Notes: generated from the letters alone by a model not told the origin. 64,000 nt of DNA from Microbacterium esteraromaticum (GCF_016907315.1 NZ_JAFBBS010000001.1:1736001-1800000); one strand, 5' to 3'; positions 25,371 through 36,206 are shown, counted from the stretch's first letter. Program-made: numbers and translations.

Positions 25371-26233
25371 TGGAGGGGTGTTTTCTCGCCCCTGGCCTGG
25401 GAAAAGTCATGCTTTTCGGACTTGGCTGGAGCTTGGCAGCTGCCAGATTCCGGCGGATCTATGTTTGAGGGTGCTGATGTGCCGCAGGGTATCCGGTGAG
25501 AGAGTGTCGCGGAGAGTACATCCCCGGTCGAGCAGTCAGTGAGCTGCCGAGCGTGCCGCGGCCGTTGCAGGGAGGCGAAGCCTTCTGCCGGGGCCAGTAC
25601 CCACCCATGGCAACTCCACAGCGATACACATGAGGTGCGGCTCGAGCATCGGCAGCAAGCCTACGCGGCCCACACACCCCGAGCGCGCGACCACGTAAGT
25701 CGCCGCCTGCGCAGGCGCGCGATGCACCGGGGCGCAGGACGTGGCCCGCGCCGGTGCTCCGGACCATCCGGCGTCAGCCTCACGCCTATGAGGGCGACGG
25801 CGTGGGGCAGCGGATGTCACGGGTGAGGCGGCCGTCATTTCTCCAACGATGCGTTGGAGAATTCGGATTCGGGCAGTCCCACGCGCCCGGCCAGACCTCC
25901 GCTCGCCACGTTGCGGTGTCGTTGGCGGGTCATGGGAACATCGGCGTGCAGGCGAAGCGGCCATCTTCGGAGGCCGCGCCGTCAGGCTCCAGGTTGCGGT
26001 TTCGCTTTCGGGTTCACCGAGAACGCCGGCGAGCAAGCCGAGCGGAGACCTGTGGAGACGGGGTGGTTGGTTCGCCAACGGTCCGTTGCCGAACTGACGA
26101 TGAGTGCTTTGGGCGGGCTGCTCTGAATCGTGCAACGAGCTACTGCAGAATTTGGGCGAGGTATCAGCGCCGGTCCTGTGTCGTTGCTTGTGCCGTGGAC
26201 GCCGGAAGCCGCATGTCTTGGCGGCGAGCTCGT
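25371..26233. other. Long intergenic stretch, no gene supported
   Basis: Open frames on both strands have shadow composition. The only structure seen is the palindrome at 25839–25861 and a few more GCCAAG-type words near 25420–25450. Confidence 0.45.
25839..25861. repeat. Perfect inverted repeat
   Basis: TTCTCCAACG and CGTTGGAGAA are perfect 10-bp arms around ATG. Stem-loop or operator; no T-run follows. No gene within 370 bases. Confidence 0.5.
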
Positions 26234-27298
26234 TTACGCGGAGAGGAGCGTGACCGTCTCGGATTCCTGCCGCCGACTCTGCGTATCGGTCGCCGAGCCC
26301 TTTTCGGCGTACATGGCTCTGTCGGCGCGGTCGAGCGCGCCCTCGATGGTGTCGCCGGGGTGCACCTGCGTGACGCCCCACGACCACGAGTGGCTCGCGT
26401 ACTCACGCAGCCGGGCCATCACGACCCGCGCCTCGTCCTCATCGGTCTCGGGCATCAGCATGGCGAACTCGTCACCACCGAGACGGCCGACGATGTCGGT
26501 CTGGCGCGACAGCGACATCCACTGCGCGGTGAGCGACCGCAGCACGTAGTCGCCGGCGGCGTGACCTCCGCCGTCGTTGATCGACTTGAACTTGTCGAGG
26601 TCGAGCACGGCGATGGCGAGCGGCCGCTGATGGCGGGTCGCGCGGCGCATCTCGAGCTCGGCCTTGGCGATGAACCCTCGACGGTTCAGCGCACCGGTCA
26701 GAGGGTCGGAGTGCGATTCCAGCCGGATGCGGTGCCGCACGAAGAGCCCCGCTTCGAGGCACAGCCAGGTGAACAGAGCCGCACCGATGATGTTCGCGGG
26801 GCCGAGCACGCTGCCCGCCCCCGGCGCGAACGGGCCGAAAGCCATCGCGGCGCCGAGGGCGACGAGGATGGCGAACTCACCCGCGCGGGCGACCCTCGCG
26901 CCGTAGAACCAGGAGAAGAACATGGCGATGAGCGGCAGCTCCTGCAGCACCGCGATGGCGTTCTGCCGCTCGTCGGAGAAACCGAGGTAGTACACCGAGA
27001 CAAGGGCGTGCGCGACGACGAGCGCCATGCCGACCCAGCGCGGCAGTTCGATGCCGACGAGCGCGACGAGCGCGAAGACCCCCAGGCCGACCAGCGCCGT
27101 CCCACCCGAGAGCACCTGCTCCCACAGAGTGATGTCGGTCTCGAAGAGCTCGATGATGCCGAGCACGCCGAACAGCAGGAAGATGCTCGCGGTGACGACA
27201 GAGTATGTCGACGTGCGCTCGCGGACGTGCTTCAGCCAGCCGGCACGCAGCCAGCGCAGCTCTTCCGCATCCTCGACATGGATCGCTTGAGTGACCAT
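26234..27298 (-). CDS. Membrane-bound GGDEF diguanylate cyclase
   Basis: 354 residues. About six N-terminal membrane segments span residues 25–190, followed by a GGDEF domain from about 195: DPLTGALNRRGF, then the intact active-site signature RLGGDEF near 280. Such enzymes make cyclic di-GMP from two GTP, controlling surface behaviour. The start MVTQAIHVEDAEEL at 27298 is preferred because GGGAGGG lies seven bases upstream; an in-frame extension to 27400 lacks one. No inhibitory RxxD site was identified by eye. No EAL phosphodiesterase is nearby. Confidence 0.9.
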   Translation of the reverse strand: MVTQAIHVEDAEELRWLRAGWLKHVRERTSTYSVVTASIFLLFGVLGIIELFETDITLWEQVLSGGTALVGLGVFALVALVGIELPRWVGMALVVAHALVSVYYLGFSDERQNAIAVLQELPLIAMFFSWFYGARVARAGEFAILVALGAAMAFGPFAPGAGSVLGPANIIGAALFTWLCLEAGLFVRHRIRLESHSDPLTGALNRRGFIAKAELEMRRATRHQRPLAIAVLDLDKFKSINDGGGHAAGDYVLRSLTAQWMSLSRQTDIVGRLGGDEFAMLMPETDEDEARVVMARLREYASHSWSWGVTQVHPGDTIEGALDRADRAMYAEKGSATDTQSRRQESETVTLLSA

Positions 27299-27941
27299 GG
27301 TTCCCTCCCGTTCGTCCCGCCGTCGGTCCCGGGCGCGTTCGACGCTCCGGGTTCCGATGAAGGTGGCTGTGCTTGACTGCGCCGCCGGGGCGGCGCTCAT
27401 TTCCGTTCACAACGACCGCCCCCAGGGACGCGGTTTCCCCAAGCCGCATCCCCGAGGCGGTGACATCACTGGGGGGAGTGATGTCCTGTCCTCAGCTCGT
27501 CGCGGTCCCCCATGTCCCGTCGAGCCGAGTTCCCCAGGTACCTAAGCAATATATCAGGATTCCGTCCCTTTTGTCCCCCTTTTGGGGGACAAGATTGTGG
27601 ACAGGATTCCGGTGTCGCTCAGCGCGTGCGCCCGGCCGACAAGAAGTGTCGGGAACGGAGCCCAGTGACACTGAATGTCGCCCAAGAACCGCGGTCCCGG
27701 GCGAGACGGCGCGTCTTTGACACGACACTTTTCCGAGCGGGCTCAGGGGCCGCGGTGGACTCTACTCTCGGCGCCCTGGAGCATCCTCGCCTGCTGTCGG
27801 GTCCCGAAGCCCGTTCGGAAGGTGTTGTGACGCGCGCAGCATTACCGCGGGTCAGGACCGGCGCCTCAGTCTGATGGCGAGTAGGCGGGACTAGGACGTG
27901 TCGCCCAATGCGCTGTCGGCGGTATTGAGAGACTGTAGGTC
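27299..27941. other. Intergenic, with a strong hairpin
   Basis: No gene supported. TTGTCCCCC (27571–27579) pairs with GGGGGACAA (27584–27592) across TTTT. GTCCCC words recur between 27420 and 27610. It may be regulatory DNA for the cyclase gene or a decayed repeat. Confidence 0.45.
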
Positions 27942-28310
27942 GTGGCGGGGTTTCATCATGTCGAGGTGTGGATCGTGAATCTTGCGGAGGCTCCAGCTGA
28001 ATCGGGCTGGCTGCTTCGCGAGCTCGGCTTCGAGCGCGAGGGCGAGTGGCCCGAGGGCGAGTCGTGGGCCGCTGGCGGAGCGTATCTGACGCTCACAATC
28101 TCCCCAAACCTGTCCACCGCCTCGCATGATCGCAGGGCACCAGGCGTGAACCATCTCGCGTGCAAGGCGGGTGCGCCCTCCCGTGTCGACGCGATCATGG
28201 CTCGGGCGGACCAGCACGGCTGGCAACCGTTGTATCGGGAGCGGTATCCGCAGGCGCGACGGTCGCGACCATGCCTGCACCAGCGTCGCGGCTCTGAATC
28301 CGCTGGATAG
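27942..28310 (+). pseudogene. VOC/glyoxalase-superfamily protein, 3' end degraded
   Basis: From GTG at 27942 the frame reads MAGFHHVEVWIVNLAEAPAE, then GGAYLTLTIS and APGVNHLACKAG, a typical VOC (glyoxalase/bleomycin-resistance) fold with the metal-binding HHVE and NHLA strands. After GWQPLYRERYPQA near 28250 the family continues with a GGPDHYA-type strand; here that appears in another frame as GRDHA and then stops resembling the family. One indel plus a truncated end make it probably inactive. Convergent with kdpE. Confidence 0.6.
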
Positions 28311-28333
28311 CCCTCGGATAGGTTTGGGATGAC

Positions 28334-28378
28334 GCCCGAGCTGGCGCGCGCAGCTCGGGCCGCGAGCCCGTACGGGCT
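28334..28378. terminator. Paired hairpins between convergent genes
   Basis: GCCCGAGCTG (28334–28343) and CAGCTCGGGC (28351–28360) form a perfect 10-bp stem; AGCCCGTACGGGCT (28365–28378) is a palindrome beside it. No T-run, but the position between the VOC remnant and kdpE fits a bidirectional terminator. Confidence 0.4.
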
Positions 28379-28457
28379 GGACCGGCGCTCTATGCGGTCG
28401 AGTTGTGCCGGGTTGGGTAGATCGCGGATCAGTCCCCATGGAGTACGGCCGCCATCC

Positions 28458-29147
28458 TTACGAGGCGCCGTCCAATCGGTAGCCCATTCCCGGCTCGGTG
28501 ATGAGGTGGGTTGGCTGGGACGGATCAGATTCCAGCTTCCGGCGCAGCTGTGAGAGGTACAGCCGCAGGTAGCCGGTGTCCTCAACGTGCTCTGAACCCC
28601 AGATGGTGGTCAGCATCGTCTGCCGCGTGACGAGCCTGCCGGGGTTGCGCACCAGGATCTCGAGCACCTGCCATTCGGTGGGGGTGAGACGCACCTGCCG
28701 CGTGCCTTCCGCCGTCGAGCGGGTGACGCTGCGAGCGACGAGATCCACGGTCACATCTCCGAAGCGCACGCTCGGCTGCGAGTCGTCCTGCCCAGCGCGG
28801 CGAGTGAGCGCACGGATCCGCGCGAGCAGTTCTTCGACAGCGAAAGGCTTCGTCAGGTAGTCGTCGGCACCCGCGTCGAGCGCTTCGACTTTGTCGCTTG
28901 CTCCGGCGCGGCCGGAGACGACGAGGATCGGGGACTGAGACCATCCCCGGACCGCGGTGATCACCTCGAGGCCGTCGAGCTGAGGCATTCCGAGGTCGAG
29001 CAGGAAGAGGTCGGGGCGTTGGTCGACCGCTGCAGCAATCGCCTGTGAGCCGTCCGCAGCCGTGACAATCTGGTATCCCTTAGCTATCAGCGTGATACGC
29101 AGCGCCCGCACGATCTGCGAATCGTCGTCGGCGATGAGGATCTTCAC
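28458..29147 (-). CDS. kdpE: KdpE response regulator (OmpR family)
   Basis: 229 residues. Receiver domain with acidic pocket ADDDS near 6–10, phospho-acceptor Asp in LLDLGMPQLDG near 52 and the conserved Lys in YLTKPF near 102. The C-terminal winged helix shows RLTPTEWQVLEILVRNPG and YLRLYLSQLRRKLE. KdpE activates kdpFABC when KdpD signals low potassium or osmotic stress. Its ATG overlaps the kdpD stop (ATGA at 29144–29147). Confidence 0.93.
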   Translation of the reverse strand: MKILIADDDSQIVRALRITLIAKGYQIVTAADGSQAIAAAVDQRPDLFLLDLGMPQLDGLEVITAVRGWSQSPILVVSGRAGASDKVEALDAGADDYLTKPFAVEELLARIRALTRRAGQDDSQPSVRFGDVTVDLVARSVTRSTAEGTRQVRLTPTEWQVLEILVRNPGRLVTRQTMLTTIWGSEHVEDTGYLRLYLSQLRRKLESDPSQPTHLITEPGMGYRLDGAS

Positions 29148-31657
29148 GGCGTCTCCTGTTCGGTTGCCTGTTTCGCCACGATGGCTGCGAGCGAGATCAC
29201 CATCGTGAGACCGCCCGCGGGAGTGACCTCGGGAGTGAGAGTACCGTGCATGGCCTCGACGAAGCCTCGCGAGAGGGCGAGCCCGAGGCCGAGACCGGTG
29301 GTGTTGTCGGTGTCGCCGAGTCGCTGGAAGGGCAAGAACATCTCCTGCCGCTTCTCTTGGGGAATGCCGGGTCCGCGGTCGATGATTCGGATCTCGAGCG
29401 CGTCGGCGAAGGTGCTCGTACTGATATGCACGGGCACCCCCGCTGGACTGTATCGCAGCGCATTGGTGAGCAGGTTCACGATCACCCGCTGGAGCAGCAC
29501 TGGATCGGCGCGGGCGAGTACGTCCTCGTGGTTTAAGGCGAGCGTGACATCGCCGGGGCCGAGGTCCAGTTCGTCGAGGGCTGCGGCGACCGCGCCGCCG
29601 GGGTCGGTCGGGATGTCGTTGATGCTGATCGCCCCTGCCTGCAGTCGGCTGACGTCGAGCAGGTCGGTGACCAGGGCGGACAGCGCGGTCAGGCTTTCGT
29701 CGGCCGTGTCGAGCAGCTCTTCGCGATCCGCTGCGGCCATCTCCGCGCCGGCGGTTTTCAGCCCGCCGACAGCAGCGGCCGCAGCGGCAAGAGGGCGCCG
29801 TAGGTCGTGGCTGAGCGCCGAGAGAAGGGCACCGCGGACGCGGTCGGATGCGGCGATGGGCTCCATCTCCTTCGCAGCGCGCTCGAGATGCTCGTGCTCG
29901 AGGGCCGCCTGCAGTTGCGCCGTGACGACAGCGAGCAGCCTACGCTCCGAGGCGGCGAGATCGGTGCCGTGCAGTTCGAGGACGACATCGTCGATGATGG
30001 TGATCACGGTGTGCCGGTTGTCAGCCAGAGGCTCACCCGAGCGGGCGAGCACGTCCTCGCCGGCGAGCAGGCGGACGCCTGACAGGTGGAACGCCTCTCG
30101 CGTGCGGTCGACGAGCGCCTGAATCGCGCTCTCGCCGCGCAGCACGCTGCCAGCGATGGTCTGGATCAGCTCGGCCTCGGCCGCCGAGCGGCGTGCGGCG
30201 CGCGTGTACCGGGCGGCGCGGTCGACGATGAAGCTGACGAGACCGGCGATCACGACGTACAGCACGAGTGCGAGGAGGTGGTGTGGCTCGTGGATGTGCA
30301 CGGTGAAGAGCGGTTCGATGAACAGGAAGTCGAGGGTGATCCCAGACAGGACGGCGGCGAACAGCGCCGGCCAGAACCCGCCAACGAGGGCGACGATCAC
30401 GACGAGCAGCTGGAAGCTCAGCACGTCCGTGGTGATGGAGTCGTCGCTGCGGGTGAGGAAGAGTGCCCCGGTCAGGATGGGGCCGGCGATGAGCGCGAGC
30501 GAGAGACCGAGGATTCGCCTCTTGAGGCTGAGCGCGCCGGTGAGGGGTGGGAGCGTCATCCGGCGTCCGGCCGCGGCGTGATTCACCATGTGCACGTCGA
30601 TGTCGCCGGACTCCCGCACCACGGTGGCCCCGATGCCGGGGCCGGTCAGCGCGGACGCGAAGCGGCCCCTGCGGCTCGCACCGAGCACCAGCTGCGTCGC
30701 GTTCACCGAGCGGGCGAACTCGACGAGAGCGGTGGGGATGTCCTCTCCGACGACCTGGTGGTACGCGCCGTTGAGCTTCTCGACCAGCGCCCGCTGCTGC
30801 GCGAGCGCGCCCGGGTCTGCGCTCTTCAGGCCATCTTGACTGGTGACGTGCACCGCGACGAGCTCGCCGCCCGCGGATCGCGCCGCGATGCGCGCACCGC
30901 GCCGGAGAAGCGTTTCACCCTCCGGCCCCCCGGTGAGGGCGACCACGACCCGTTCCCGTGCCTCCCACGTCGAGTCGATGCCGTGGGCCTTCCGGTATCC
31001 GTTCAGTGCCTGATCTACTTCGTCTGCGAGCCAGATGAGGGCCAGCTCCCTCAGCGCGGTCAGGTTGCCGAGCCGGAAGTAGTTCGACAGGGCTGCGTCG
31101 ATGCGCTCTGCCGGATAGACCAGGCCGGTGCTGAGACGGTCGCGCAGGGCCTGCGGCGCCAGGTCGACCAGCTCGATCTGATCCGCACTGCGCAGGAAGT
31201 TGTCCGGCACGGTCTCGCGCTGCGGTGCTCCGGTGATTTGCTCGACCACGTCGTGCAGTGATTCCACGTGCTGGATGTTCACTGTCGAGATCACGTCAAT
31301 GCCCGAAGCGAGAAGCTCCTGTACGTCCTGCCAGCGCTTGTCGTTCACCGAGCCCGCCGCGTTCGTATGCGCCAGCTCATCGACCAGCGCCACCGCAGGT
31401 CGGCGAGCGAGAACCGCGTGGAGGTCCATCTCCTCCAGGGCGACGCCGCGGTGGGTGACTCGAGCGCGCGGAACCGACGGCAGGTTCTCAGTCAGGGCGG
31501 CGGTCGCCCGTCGGCCGTGGGTCTCGACGACCGCGATGACGACGTCGATGCCCTCGGCCTGCAGTCGTCGCCCCTCCTCCAGCATCGCGAATGTCTTGCC
31601 GACGCCGGGGGCGGCGCCGAGCAGCACTCTGAGCCGCCCTCGTCGTGACATGGTCAT
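29144..31657 (-). CDS. kdpD: KdpD sensor histidine kinase
   Basis: 837 residues. The N-terminal KdpD domain has Walker A GAAPGVGKT near 14 and VDELAHTN near 94, followed by a universal-stress-like domain. Four closely spaced membrane segments lie near 380–480, then a GAF-like region, the phospho-acceptor His in SALSHDLRRPL near 625, and HATPase motifs including NLLTNALRYSP, DRGPGIP and GLGLGLALSRG. The protein senses potassium/turgor and phosphorylates KdpE. It is slightly shorter than E. coli KdpD (894). It overlaps both kdpC and kdpE by four bases. Confidence 0.93.
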   Translation of the reverse strand: MTMSRRGRLRVLLGAAPGVGKTFAMLEEGRRLQAEGIDVVIAVVETHGRRATAALTENLPSVPRARVTHRGVALEEMDLHAVLARRPAVALVDELAHTNAAGSVNDKRWQDVQELLASGIDVISTVNIQHVESLHDVVEQITGAPQRETVPDNFLRSADQIELVDLAPQALRDRLSTGLVYPAERIDAALSNYFRLGNLTALRELALIWLADEVDQALNGYRKAHGIDSTWEARERVVVALTGGPEGETLLRRGARIAARSAGGELVAVHVTSQDGLKSADPGALAQQRALVEKLNGAYHQVVGEDIPTALVEFARSVNATQLVLGASRRGRFASALTGPGIGATVVRESGDIDVHMVNHAAAGRRMTLPPLTGALSLKRRILGLSLALIAGPILTGALFLTRSDDSITTDVLSFQLLVVIVALVGGFWPALFAAVLSGITLDFLFIEPLFTVHIHEPHHLLALVLYVVIAGLVSFIVDRAARYTRAARRSAAEAELIQTIAGSVLRGESAIQALVDRTREAFHLSGVRLLAGEDVLARSGEPLADNRHTVITIIDDVVLELHGTDLAASERRLLAVVTAQLQAALEHEHLERAAKEMEPIAASDRVRGALLSALSHDLRRPLAAAAAAVGGLKTAGAEMAAADREELLDTADESLTALSALVTDLLDVSRLQAGAISINDIPTDPGGAVAAALDELDLGPGDVTLALNHEDVLARADPVLLQRVIVNLLTNALRYSPAGVPVHISTSTFADALEIRIIDRGPGIPQEKRQEMFLPFQRLGDTDNTTGLGLGLALSRGFVEAMHGTLTPEVTPAGGLTMVISLAAIVAKQATEQETP

Positions 31658-32268
31658 CCCCTCGCAGAATCCAGTGCGACGTTCAACTCCAGCACGTTGA
31701 CCGTCGGCGAGCCCAGGAAGCCGAACTCGCGACCCCTAGTGTGGGCGTCCAGCAGGGTGCGTACATCCGTGACCGACAGGCTACGCGCATCCGCGATCCG
31801 CGCCACCTGGATGGCTGCGTACTCCGGGCTGATGTGCGGGTCGAGGCCGGACGACGACGCGGTGACCGCGTCGGCAGGGACAGCTGACTCCGCCACACCG
31901 TTGAACCGGGAGATTTGCGTCCTGCGCTCGGTGATCATCGCGATCAGCTCCTCGTTCTCGGGTCCGTAGTTGGAACCCGACGACGCGCCGCCGTCGTAGC
32001 CGTCGCCGGCTGCGGAGGGACGCGGCTGGAAGTACTCCGGCAGCGGAGCGCCATCGGCGTCCGCGAAGTTCTGGCCGATCAGCGCCGAGCCTGCGACCTG
32101 ACCGTCGTCGTCGCGCACGAGGGACCCGTTCGCCTGGGCGGGGAGCAAGAGCTGCCCGATCAGGGTGATCGTCACGGTGTACACGACGCCGAGCAGGATG
32201 GTCAGCAGGGCCATCGAGCGCAGCGCGACCCAGGTGGTGCGCGCGGATTGGCGGGTGAGGGTGCTCAT
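31654..32268 (-). CDS. kdpC: KdpC subunit of the potassium-transporting ATPase
   Basis: 204 residues. One N-terminal membrane helix (MALLTILLGVVYTVTITLIG) is followed by the extracytoplasmic KdpC domain: GSALIGQNF, YFQPRPSAAG, SSGSNYGPEN, and near the C-terminus SGLDPHISPEYAAIQVARIA. KdpC stabilises the KdpA–KdpB complex. Stop overlaps kdpD (ATGA); 22 bases separate it from kdpB. Length is normal for the family. Confidence 0.93.
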   Translation of the reverse strand: MSTLTRQSARTTWVALRSMALLTILLGVVYTVTITLIGQLLLPAQANGSLVRDDDGQVAGSALIGQNFADADGAPLPEYFQPRPSAAGDGYDGGASSGSNYGPENEELIAMITERRTQISRFNGVAESAVPADAVTASSSGLDPHISPEYAAIQVARIADARSLSVTDVRTLLDAHTRGREFGFLGSPTVNVLELNVALDSARG

Positions 32269-32290
32269 TCTGCAGTCTTCTTTCGTCAGC

Positions 32291-34438
32291 TCAGAAGCCC
32301 GGGATGAGGCGCACGACGAGGTCGATCAGCCAGATCCCGATGAAGGGGGTGATGACGCCGCCGAGGCCGTAGACGGCGAGGTTGCGGCCAAGGATCTGCG
32401 AGGCGCCACCAGGGCGGTACCGCACACCGCGCAGCGCGAGCGGGATGAGAAACACGATCACAATCGCGTTGAAGATCACTGCCGACAGCACGGCGGATGA
32501 GGGCGAGTGCAACCCCATCACATTCAGCGCACCGAGCTGTGGGAAGACCCCCATGAACATCGCAGGAATGATCGCGAAGTACTTCGCGATGTCGTTCGAG
32601 ATCGAGAACGTCGTCAGCGCTCCTCTGGTGATAAGCAGCTGCTTGCCGACCCGGACGATGTCGATGAGCTTCGACGGGTCGGAGTCGAGGTCGACCATGT
32701 TGCCGGCCTCCTTCGCCGCCGACGTGCCCGAGTTCATCGCGACACCGACATCCGCCTGGGCGAGAGCGGGCGCATCGTTCGTGCCGTCGCCGGTCATGGC
32801 AACGAGGTTGCCGCCCTCCTGCTCCTTGCGGATGTAAGCGAGCTTGTCCTCCGGGGTGGCCTCCGCGAGGAAGTCATCGACGCCGGCCTCGGCGGCAATT
32901 GCCGCAGCGGTGAGGGGGTTGTCGCCCGTGATCATCACGGTGCGGATGCCCATGGCGCGCATCTCCGAGAACTTCGCGGGCAGGCCTTCCTTGACGATGT
33001 CCTTCAGATGCACTACTCCGAGCACCCGCCCCGTGCCCTGGGCGTCGCGGACGGCGACGACGAGGGGAGTGCCACCGGTCTGCGAGATCTGCTCGACCGC
33101 AGCCTCGACCTCGGCGAGCCGATCCGGCGTCAGAGCTGAGCCGGTGTCTGCAAGCCAGGCCACGATTGCCGAGGTCGCTCCTTTGCGGATGCTCACCCCG
33201 TCCGCGCCGTCCAGCCCGGACATGCGGGTTTGCGCGGTGAACGGCACGATCTCGCCGGGGATCGCCGATCCCACCTCCACGCCCTTATCGAGCGCGAGTT
33301 CGACGATGGATGAGCCTTCCGGCGTGGGGTCGGCGAGCGACGACATGGCTGCGCAGCGCATGAGTTCGTCGTGGTGTGCCCCGGTGACCGGGATGAATGC
33401 GGTGGCGCGCCGGTTGCCGTACGTGATCGTTCCGGTTTTGTCGAGCAGAAGCGTGGTCACATCTCCCGCCGCCTCGACGGCCCGCCCCGACATCGCGAGC
33501 ACGTTGCGCTGCACGAGCCTGTCCATCCCGGCGATGCCGATTGCACTGAGCAGCGCCCCGATGGTTGTCGGGATCAGGCAAACGAGCAAGGCGACGAGCA
33601 CGGCGACACTCACCGGCGCTGCCGCATACGACGCGATGGGGTTGAGGGTGAGGCCGACGACGACGAAGACGATTGACAGGCTGGCGAGCAGGATGTTAAG
33701 GGCGACCTCGTTGGGTGTCTTCTGCCGGGCCGCGCCCTCGACGAGCGCGATCATACGGTCGACGAACGTTTCGCCCGGCCGGGACGTCACGCGCACGACG
33801 ATCCGGTCGCTGAGCACCCGGGTACCACCTGTCACCGCCGAGCGGTCACCGCCGGACTCGCGCACCACAGGCGCCGACTCCCCCGTAATCGCGGACTCGT
33901 CCACGGACGCGATGCCGGCGACGATATCGCCGTCGGCGGGGATGAGCTCGCCGGCGCTGACGATCACAATGTCGCCGAGGGTGAGTTGCGACGACGCCAT
34001 CGCTGACACTGTGGCGCGTTCGGCTGCCGGATCGCCATCCGCGTCGTAGCGGTCGACTCGGTGCGCGGTGGTGCTTTGCCGCGTTCTCCGCAGCGTCTCC
34101 GCCTGCGCCTTTCCGCGACCCTCGGCGACCGACTCCGCGAAGTTCGCAAAGAGCACGGTCAGCCAGAGGCAGAGCGTGATCGCGCCGGTAAACGACCAGG
34201 GCACCTCAGTGCCGCCGGACGCGGCCGGGCCGCCGATGAGCGGCTCCGCCACGGCGAGAACGGTGGTGAGGAGCGCGCCGACCCAGACGATGAACATCAC
34301 CGGGTTTCGCCACTGTTCGCGCGGGTGGAGCTTGCGCAGCGCCTCGGGAAGGGCGGCGCGCACCTGCTGCCCCGAGAACGAGCTGCGTGTCGGGGGTGTG
34401 CTCGTCGGTTCGGGACGAGGAGTAGTGAGTGCAGACAT
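32291..34438 (-). CDS. kdpB: KdpB, P-type ATPase subunit
   Basis: 715 residues. The phosphorylated Asp lies in [13 protein letters not shown] near 335; the actuator motif is in ITGESAPV near 180; [13 protein letters not shown] near 540 is the hinge motif. Seven or so membrane helices. KdpB hydrolyses ATP to drive potassium uptake through KdpA. The start [12 protein letters not shown] at 34438 is chosen; the same frame stays open upstream but there it is a shadow of kdpA. Five bases separate it from kdpA. Confidence 0.95.
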   Translation of the reverse strand: MSALTTPRPEPTSTPPTRSSFSGQQVRAALPEALRKLHPREQWRNPVMFIVWVGALLTTVLAVAEPLIGGPAASGGTEVPWSFTGAITLCLWLTVLFANFAESVAEGRGKAQAETLRRTRQSTTAHRVDRYDADGDPAAERATVSAMASSQLTLGDIVIVSAGELIPADGDIVAGIASVDESAITGESAPVVRESGGDRSAVTGGTRVLSDRIVVRVTSRPGETFVDRMIALVEGAARQKTPNEVALNILLASLSIVFVVVGLTLNPIASYAAAPVSVAVLVALLVCLIPTTIGALLSAIGIAGMDRLVQRNVLAMSGRAVEAAGDVTTLLLDKTGTITYGNRRATAFIPVTGAHHDELMRCAAMSSLADPTPEGSSIVELALDKGVEVGSAIPGEIVPFTAQTRMSGLDGADGVSIRKGATSAIVAWLADTGSALTPDRLAEVEAAVEQISQTGGTPLVVAVRDAQGTGRVLGVVHLKDIVKEGLPAKFSEMRAMGIRTVMITGDNPLTAAAIAAEAGVDDFLAEATPEDKLAYIRKEQEGGNLVAMTGDGTNDAPALAQADVGVAMNSGTSAAKEAGNMVDLDSDPSKLIDIVRVGKQLLITRGALTTFSISNDIAKYFAIIPAMFMGVFPQLGALNVMGLHSPSSAVLSAVIFNAIVIVFLIPLALRGVRYRPGGASQILGRNLAVYGLGGVITPFIGIWLIDLVVRLIPGF

Positions 34439-34443
34439 CGTGG

Positions 34444-36117
34444 TTACATCAGCCCTTCCGCCAGGGGACCCAGCGCGAGAACGGGGAAGAAGGTCAGCGC
34501 CGTCACCAGCACGGTGACCGCTGCGAGCAGTCCGACGAACAGCGGACGATGAGTCGGGAGCGTGCCCACGGTCGCGGGCACCTTGCCCTGCGCCGCGAGA
34601 GATCCAGCTAGCGCCAGGACGAACACGATTGGAACGAACCGTCCGAGCAGGATGGTGAGGCCGAGCGCGGTGTTCAGCCAGGGGGTGTTCGCCGTGAGGC
34701 CCGCGAAGGCGGAGCCATTGTTGTTGGCTGCCGACGTGAACGCATAGAGCACCTCCGACATGCCGTGGATGCCCGGGTTCCAGATCGAGGTGTTCTCCAC
34801 GTCCTCCCGGATGCCGGGGATGGCAAAGCTCAGCGCCGTCCCGGTGAGCACGAGGGTGGGCATCACGAGAATGTACAGCGCGGCGAGTTTGATCTCGCGG
34901 GGGCCGATCTTCTTCCCCAGGTATTCGGGGGTGCGACCGATCAGCAGCCCTGAAATGAAGACCGCGATGATCGCGAGCACGAGCATCGCGTACACGCCCG
35001 ACCCGACTCCGCCCGGGGTCACCTCGCCGAGCATCATGTTGATCATCGGCATCATTCCGCCGAGGGCGGTGTACGAGTCGTGCATCGAGTTCACCGCGCC
35101 GGTCGAGGTGCCGGTGCTGGTCGTGGCGAACAGCGTGGATCCGATGATCCCGAACCGCTGCTCCTTGCCTTCCATCGCGCCGCCGGCGAGCTCGGGCGCG
35201 GTGCCGCGCCCCGCGGTGTCGAGGGCGGTGAGGATGGCGAAGGAAGCCGTGTACAGCCCGCCCATGACGGCGAGGATCGCGTACCCCTGGCGGTTGTCGC
35301 CGACGATGCGGCCGAAGACGCGAGGCAGTGCGAACGGGATGATCAGCATGAGCAGGATCTCGAAGAGGTTCGTCCACGCCGTGGGGTTCTCGAACGGGTG
35401 CGACGAGTTGGCGTTGAAGAACCCGCCGCCGTTGGTGCCGAGCAGCTTGATGACCTCCTGAGAGGCGGTCGGGCCGCCGGGGATGCTCTGCGCTGCTCCG
35501 GCGACGGTGTTGATCTCGGTGAACCCGTTGAAGTTCTGAATTACGCCGCCGATCATCAGCACGACCGCGCCGAGCACGGAGAGCGGCAGCAGGATGCGCA
35601 GGATGCCGCGGGTCAGATCCACCCAGAAGTTGCCGATGGTCCCGGAGTGCCGGTATGCGAATCCGCGGATGAGGGCCACGGCGACGGCCATGCCGACTGC
35701 GGCTGAGACGAAGTTCTGCACCGCGAGGCCTGCCAGCTGCACGGTGTACCCGAGGGTGAGCTCGGGCGAGTACGACTGCCAGTTCGTGTTGCCGACGAAG
35801 GACGCGGCCGTGTTGAAGGAAAGGTGCTCTGACGGCGCGGGGAGCCCAAGCGAGTACGGCAGCCACTGCTGAAGCCGCTGGAAGCCGTAGACCATCAGCA
35901 GACCGACGGCTGACACGGCGAGAACCGAGCCGACGTAGGAGCGCCAGGTCTGCTCGGAGCGAGAATCGACGCCGATGAGGCGGTAGAAGCCGCGCTCGAT
36001 CCTCCAGTCCTTGCCGGTCGTGTAGACCCAAGCCATGTAGTCGCCGAACGGTCGGTAGAGCACGGCGATGACGGCGGCGACGGTGAGCAGGGCGAGCCCC
36101 GCGTACAGCCAGGTCAT
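34444..36117 (-). CDS. kdpA: KdpA, potassium-channel-like subunit
   Basis: 557 residues with about ten membrane helices. Selectivity-filter-like repeats are visible: TNWQSYSPE near 112, [19 protein letters not shown] near 230, [16 protein letters not shown] near 342 and [12 protein letters not shown] near 465. KdpA selects and conducts potassium in the high-affinity KdpFABC complex. Its ATG overlaps the kdpF stop. Length is as in E. coli (557). Confidence 0.95.
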   Translation of the reverse strand: MTWLYAGLALLTVAAVIAVLYRPFGDYMAWVYTTGKDWRIERGFYRLIGVDSRSEQTWRSYVGSVLAVSAVGLLMVYGFQRLQQWLPYSLGLPAPSEHLSFNTAASFVGNTNWQSYSPELTLGYTVQLAGLAVQNFVSAAVGMAVAVALIRGFAYRHSGTIGNFWVDLTRGILRILLPLSVLGAVVLMIGGVIQNFNGFTEINTVAGAAQSIPGGPTASQEVIKLLGTNGGGFFNANSSHPFENPTAWTNLFEILLMLIIPFALPRVFGRIVGDNRQGYAILAVMGGLYTASFAILTALDTAGRGTAPELAGGAMEGKEQRFGIIGSTLFATTSTGTSTGAVNSMHDSYTALGGMMPMINMMLGEVTPGGVGSGVYAMLVLAIIAVFISGLLIGRTPEYLGKKIGPREIKLAALYILVMPTLVLTGTALSFAIPGIREDVENTSIWNPGIHGMSEVLYAFTSAANNNGSAFAGLTANTPWLNTALGLTILLGRFVPIVFVLALAGSLAAQGKVPATVGTLPTHRPLFVGLLAAVTVLVTALTFFPVLALGPLAEGLM

Positions 36118-36206
36118 CAGAAATGCTCCGGTTTCACGAGGGCGAACACGAGATACGCAATCGCCACGACGGCCAGAACGGCGGCGAGGAGCTCGAAGAC
36201 GATCAC
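36117..36206 (-). CDS. kdpF: KdpF, small membrane subunit
   Basis: 29 residues from GTG at 36206: a single hydrophobic helix ([20 protein letters not shown]) ending LVKPEHF. This matches KdpF, which lies between KdpA and lipid and stabilises the complex. Too short for routine gene calling. Its stop overlaps the kdpA start (ATGA) and its GTG overlaps the stop of the mini-ORF upstream, so translation is coupled. Confidence 0.9.
   Translation of the reverse strand: MIVFELLAAVLAVVAIAYLVFALVKPEHF

Noticed and set aside
23700..25460. CRISPR array
   Set aside because: The repeats here are short, unevenly spaced and partly inverted; no regular repeat–spacer pattern and no cas genes anywhere in the window.
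25754..27376. 540-residue plus-strand open frame opposite the diguanylate cyclase
   Set aside because: Most of it is antisense to the GGDEF gene; composition is shadow-like.
30086..31261. 391-residue plus-strand open frame opposite kdpD
   Set aside because: Antisense of a clear histidine kinase; no motif of its own.
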